Below are positions 63,030 through 64,000 of a stretch of DNA of 64,000 nt, one piece after another. The notes under the pieces were generated by a model. It worked only from the letters and a program-made list of their open reading frames with translations, did not search any database and had not been told where the DNA came from. The position numbers and the translations under genes are program-made. How positions within the stretch are numbered: the first letter of the stretch is position 1; every line of letters starts with the position of its first letter. The stretch comes from Natrinema salsiterrestre (GTDB lineage: Archaea; Halobacteriota; Halobacteria; Halobacteriales; Natrialbaceae), in NCBI RefSeq assembly GCF_029502005.1, contig NZ_JAMQOT010000001.1, positions 992,001-1,056,000 on the forward strand, given 5' to 3'.

Positions 63030-63170
63030 GGGTGATCGTAAACCGGCGATGGGGATAAGGTCGCGGCGGACACCTGCTGTCCTGGACAGCCGCGACTCGA
63101 GTCGAGGGCACCGACGAGCCCGCGTCTCGACGAGACAACGCACTGGTATCCGGCCCATAACGAACGCCCT

Positions 63171-63177
63171 TTATGAT
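63171..63177 (+). promoter_or_regulatory. TATA-like box of the NOG1 gene
   Basis: TTTATGA lies 21-27 bases before the ATG at 63198, as expected for a leaderless transcript. Confidence 0.45.
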
Positions 63178-63197
63178 CCGGCGCTCTAGTTGTGGAC

Positions 63198-64000
63198 ATG
63201 ATTTTCGAAGACCTTCCGACGACGCCCACGTCGGAAGAGCTGATCGACAAAGCGTTCTCGCGGGCGGCGCGGGCCGGCAAGGCCAAAGGCGGCCTCGAGG
63301 CCCAGCAGTCGATGCTCCAGACGGCGGCCAACATCATTTCGGACAACCTCGAGAACGTGGTCACGGCGTGGCCCGACTTCGAGTACGAGGACGACGTCCA
63401 CCCGTTCTACTACGAGCTGGCGGACGCGATCGTCGACGTGGACGAGCTCCGACAGGCGCTGTCGGAGGTCATGTGGGCCAGCCGGAAGGCCCGCGAGATT
63501 CACGAGGAGTACCAGCCGCGGCTGCGAAAGACCGACGTGGACACGGCGCGCAAGCACCGCAAACAGGCCTTCGCCCGCCTCGCGGACATCGTCGAGCAGG
63601 TCGACGACCACCTGTTGTATATCAACAAATCGCGCAACGACCTGCGCGACCTGCCGGAGATCAACCCCGACGAGCCGACGATCGTCGTCGCCGGCTACCC
63701 CAACGTGGGCAAGTCCTCGTTCGTCAACGACGTCACGAACGCGCGCGGCGAGACCGCGTCCTACCCCTTCACCACGAAGGGGATCGGCGTCGGCCACTTC
63801 GAGCGCGACCACATCCGGTATCAGATCGTCGATACGCCGGGCCTGCTCGACCGCCCGCCGCAGGACCGCAACGAGATCGAATCGCAGGCCGTCAGCGCCA
63901 TCGAGCACCTCGCCGACTGCATGCTCGTCGTGGTCGACCCCACCGCCGAGTGCGGGTATCCGATCGACTCGCAGCTCGAGCTCCGGGACGCGATCTCGGC
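63198..64000 (+). CDS. NOG1-family GTPase, 3'-truncated by the window
   Basis: 267 residues are visible before the window ends. The N-terminal helical region MIFEDLPTTPTSEELIDKAF is typical of archaeal NOG1. The GTPase domain starts with G1 VVAGYPNVGKSSFVN. G2 is around SYPFTTKGI, and G3 is IVDTPGLLDRP. The G4/NKxD motif should lie just beyond the end. NOG1 helps assemble the large ribosomal subunit. Confidence 0.95.
   Translation, partial: MIFEDLPTTPTSEELIDKAFSRAARAGKAKGGLEAQQSMLQTAANIISDNLENVVTAWPDFEYEDDVHPFYYELADAIVDVDELRQALSEVMWASRKAREIHEEYQPRLRKTDVDTARKHRKQAFARLADIVEQVDDHLLYINKSRNDLRDLPEINPDEPTIVVAGYPNVGKSSFVNDVTNARGETASYPFTTKGIGVGHFERDHIRYQIVDTPGLLDRPPQDRNEIESQAVSAIEHLADCMLVVVDPTAECGYPIDSQLELRDAIS

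Noticed and set aside
1-64000. tRNA, rRNA and other standard RNA genes
   Set aside because: I scanned the gaps for tRNA-like ends and TPsiC-loop motifs (GGTTCGAATCC-type) and found none convincing. A tRNAscan-SE/Infernal run would settle it.

Overview
The window is GC-rich archaeal DNA, almost certainly from a halophilic archaeon (class Halobacteria). The predicted proteins are strongly acidic. Many genes have a TATA-like box about 25 bases before the ATG and no room for a long leader. Marker genes are archaeal: ABCE1, deoxyhypusine synthase, Sec61-beta-type SecG, archaemetzincin, NOG1 and an F420-dependent NADP reductase. Haloarchaea-specific families (HalOD1, Bat-like HTH regulator, DUF1102, DUF7344, DUF5518) occur throughout. 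I see no rRNA or tRNA gene, CRISPR array, intact insertion sequence or replication origin.

Layout. 1-4.2 kb: a 5'-truncated surface protein with GLUG repeats, then a DUF7344 winged-helix membrane regulator directly followed by a secreted DUF1102 protein with a bactofilin-like beta-helical tail. 4.4-9.7 kb: EMC6-like protein and ABCE1, an active archaemetzincin divergent from a UPF0146 gene, a membrane zincin, a HAD phosphatase and a response regulator. 9.8-16.5 kb: Rieske protein, acyl-CoA synthetase, UspA, GNAT-zinc ribbon protein, membrane proteins (one with a one-base frameshift) and an AIM24 protein. 16.6-26.2 kb: GMC oxidoreductase, a catalytically dead archaemetzincin fused to a membrane domain, a LemA-GIDE pair, an LEA-2 protein, a PNPOx-like protein, a CrtI/CrtISO-type desaturase and malate:quinone oxidoreductase. 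26.7-34 kb: methyltransferase, a membrane protein with a 12-residue tandem repeat, a Tat-exported nuclease-fold/ricin-lectin enzyme, a voltage-sensor-only protein, DUF389 and a PIN-type toxin-antitoxin pair. 34-42 kb: glycosyltransferase, SecG, thioredoxin, npdG, a fused cytochrome oxidase subunit I+III, Nif3-like protein and deoxyhypusine synthase.

42.1-44.2 kb is the strangest part. It is a low-GC, repeat-rich island holding a HalOD1 gene, a small zinc-ribbon gene and an inverted pair of 142-bp elements whose two hairpins differ by compensatory base changes. Between those elements lies a ~188-nt structured element divergent from the zinc-ribbon gene. The same divergent pair (zinc-ribbon gene plus structured element, spacing 63-64 bp) recurs at 52.1-52.6 kb next to another HalOD1 gene, but there the zinc-ribbon gene is frameshifted. 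This is the best candidate for an undescribed module.

44.2-64 kb: HAD hydrolase, PNPOx-like protein, a PAS/GAF histidine kinase with a degenerate receiver, pdxT, acetamidase, a Bat-like regulator with an overlapping leader ORF, HalOD1, bifunctional nuclease plus hisE, and a membrane-anchored sulfite-oxidase-fold enzyme. A five-gene MoxR/DUF58 cluster follows, then a cysteine-rich copper-binding four-helix protein, a DUF5518 protein and the start of a NOG1 GTPase gene. Most neighbours form short runs of one to five genes rather than one long pathway. The clear working units are DUF7344-DUF1102, EMC6-ABCE1, LemA-GIDE, PIN toxin-antitoxin, BFN-hisE and the MoxR cluster.
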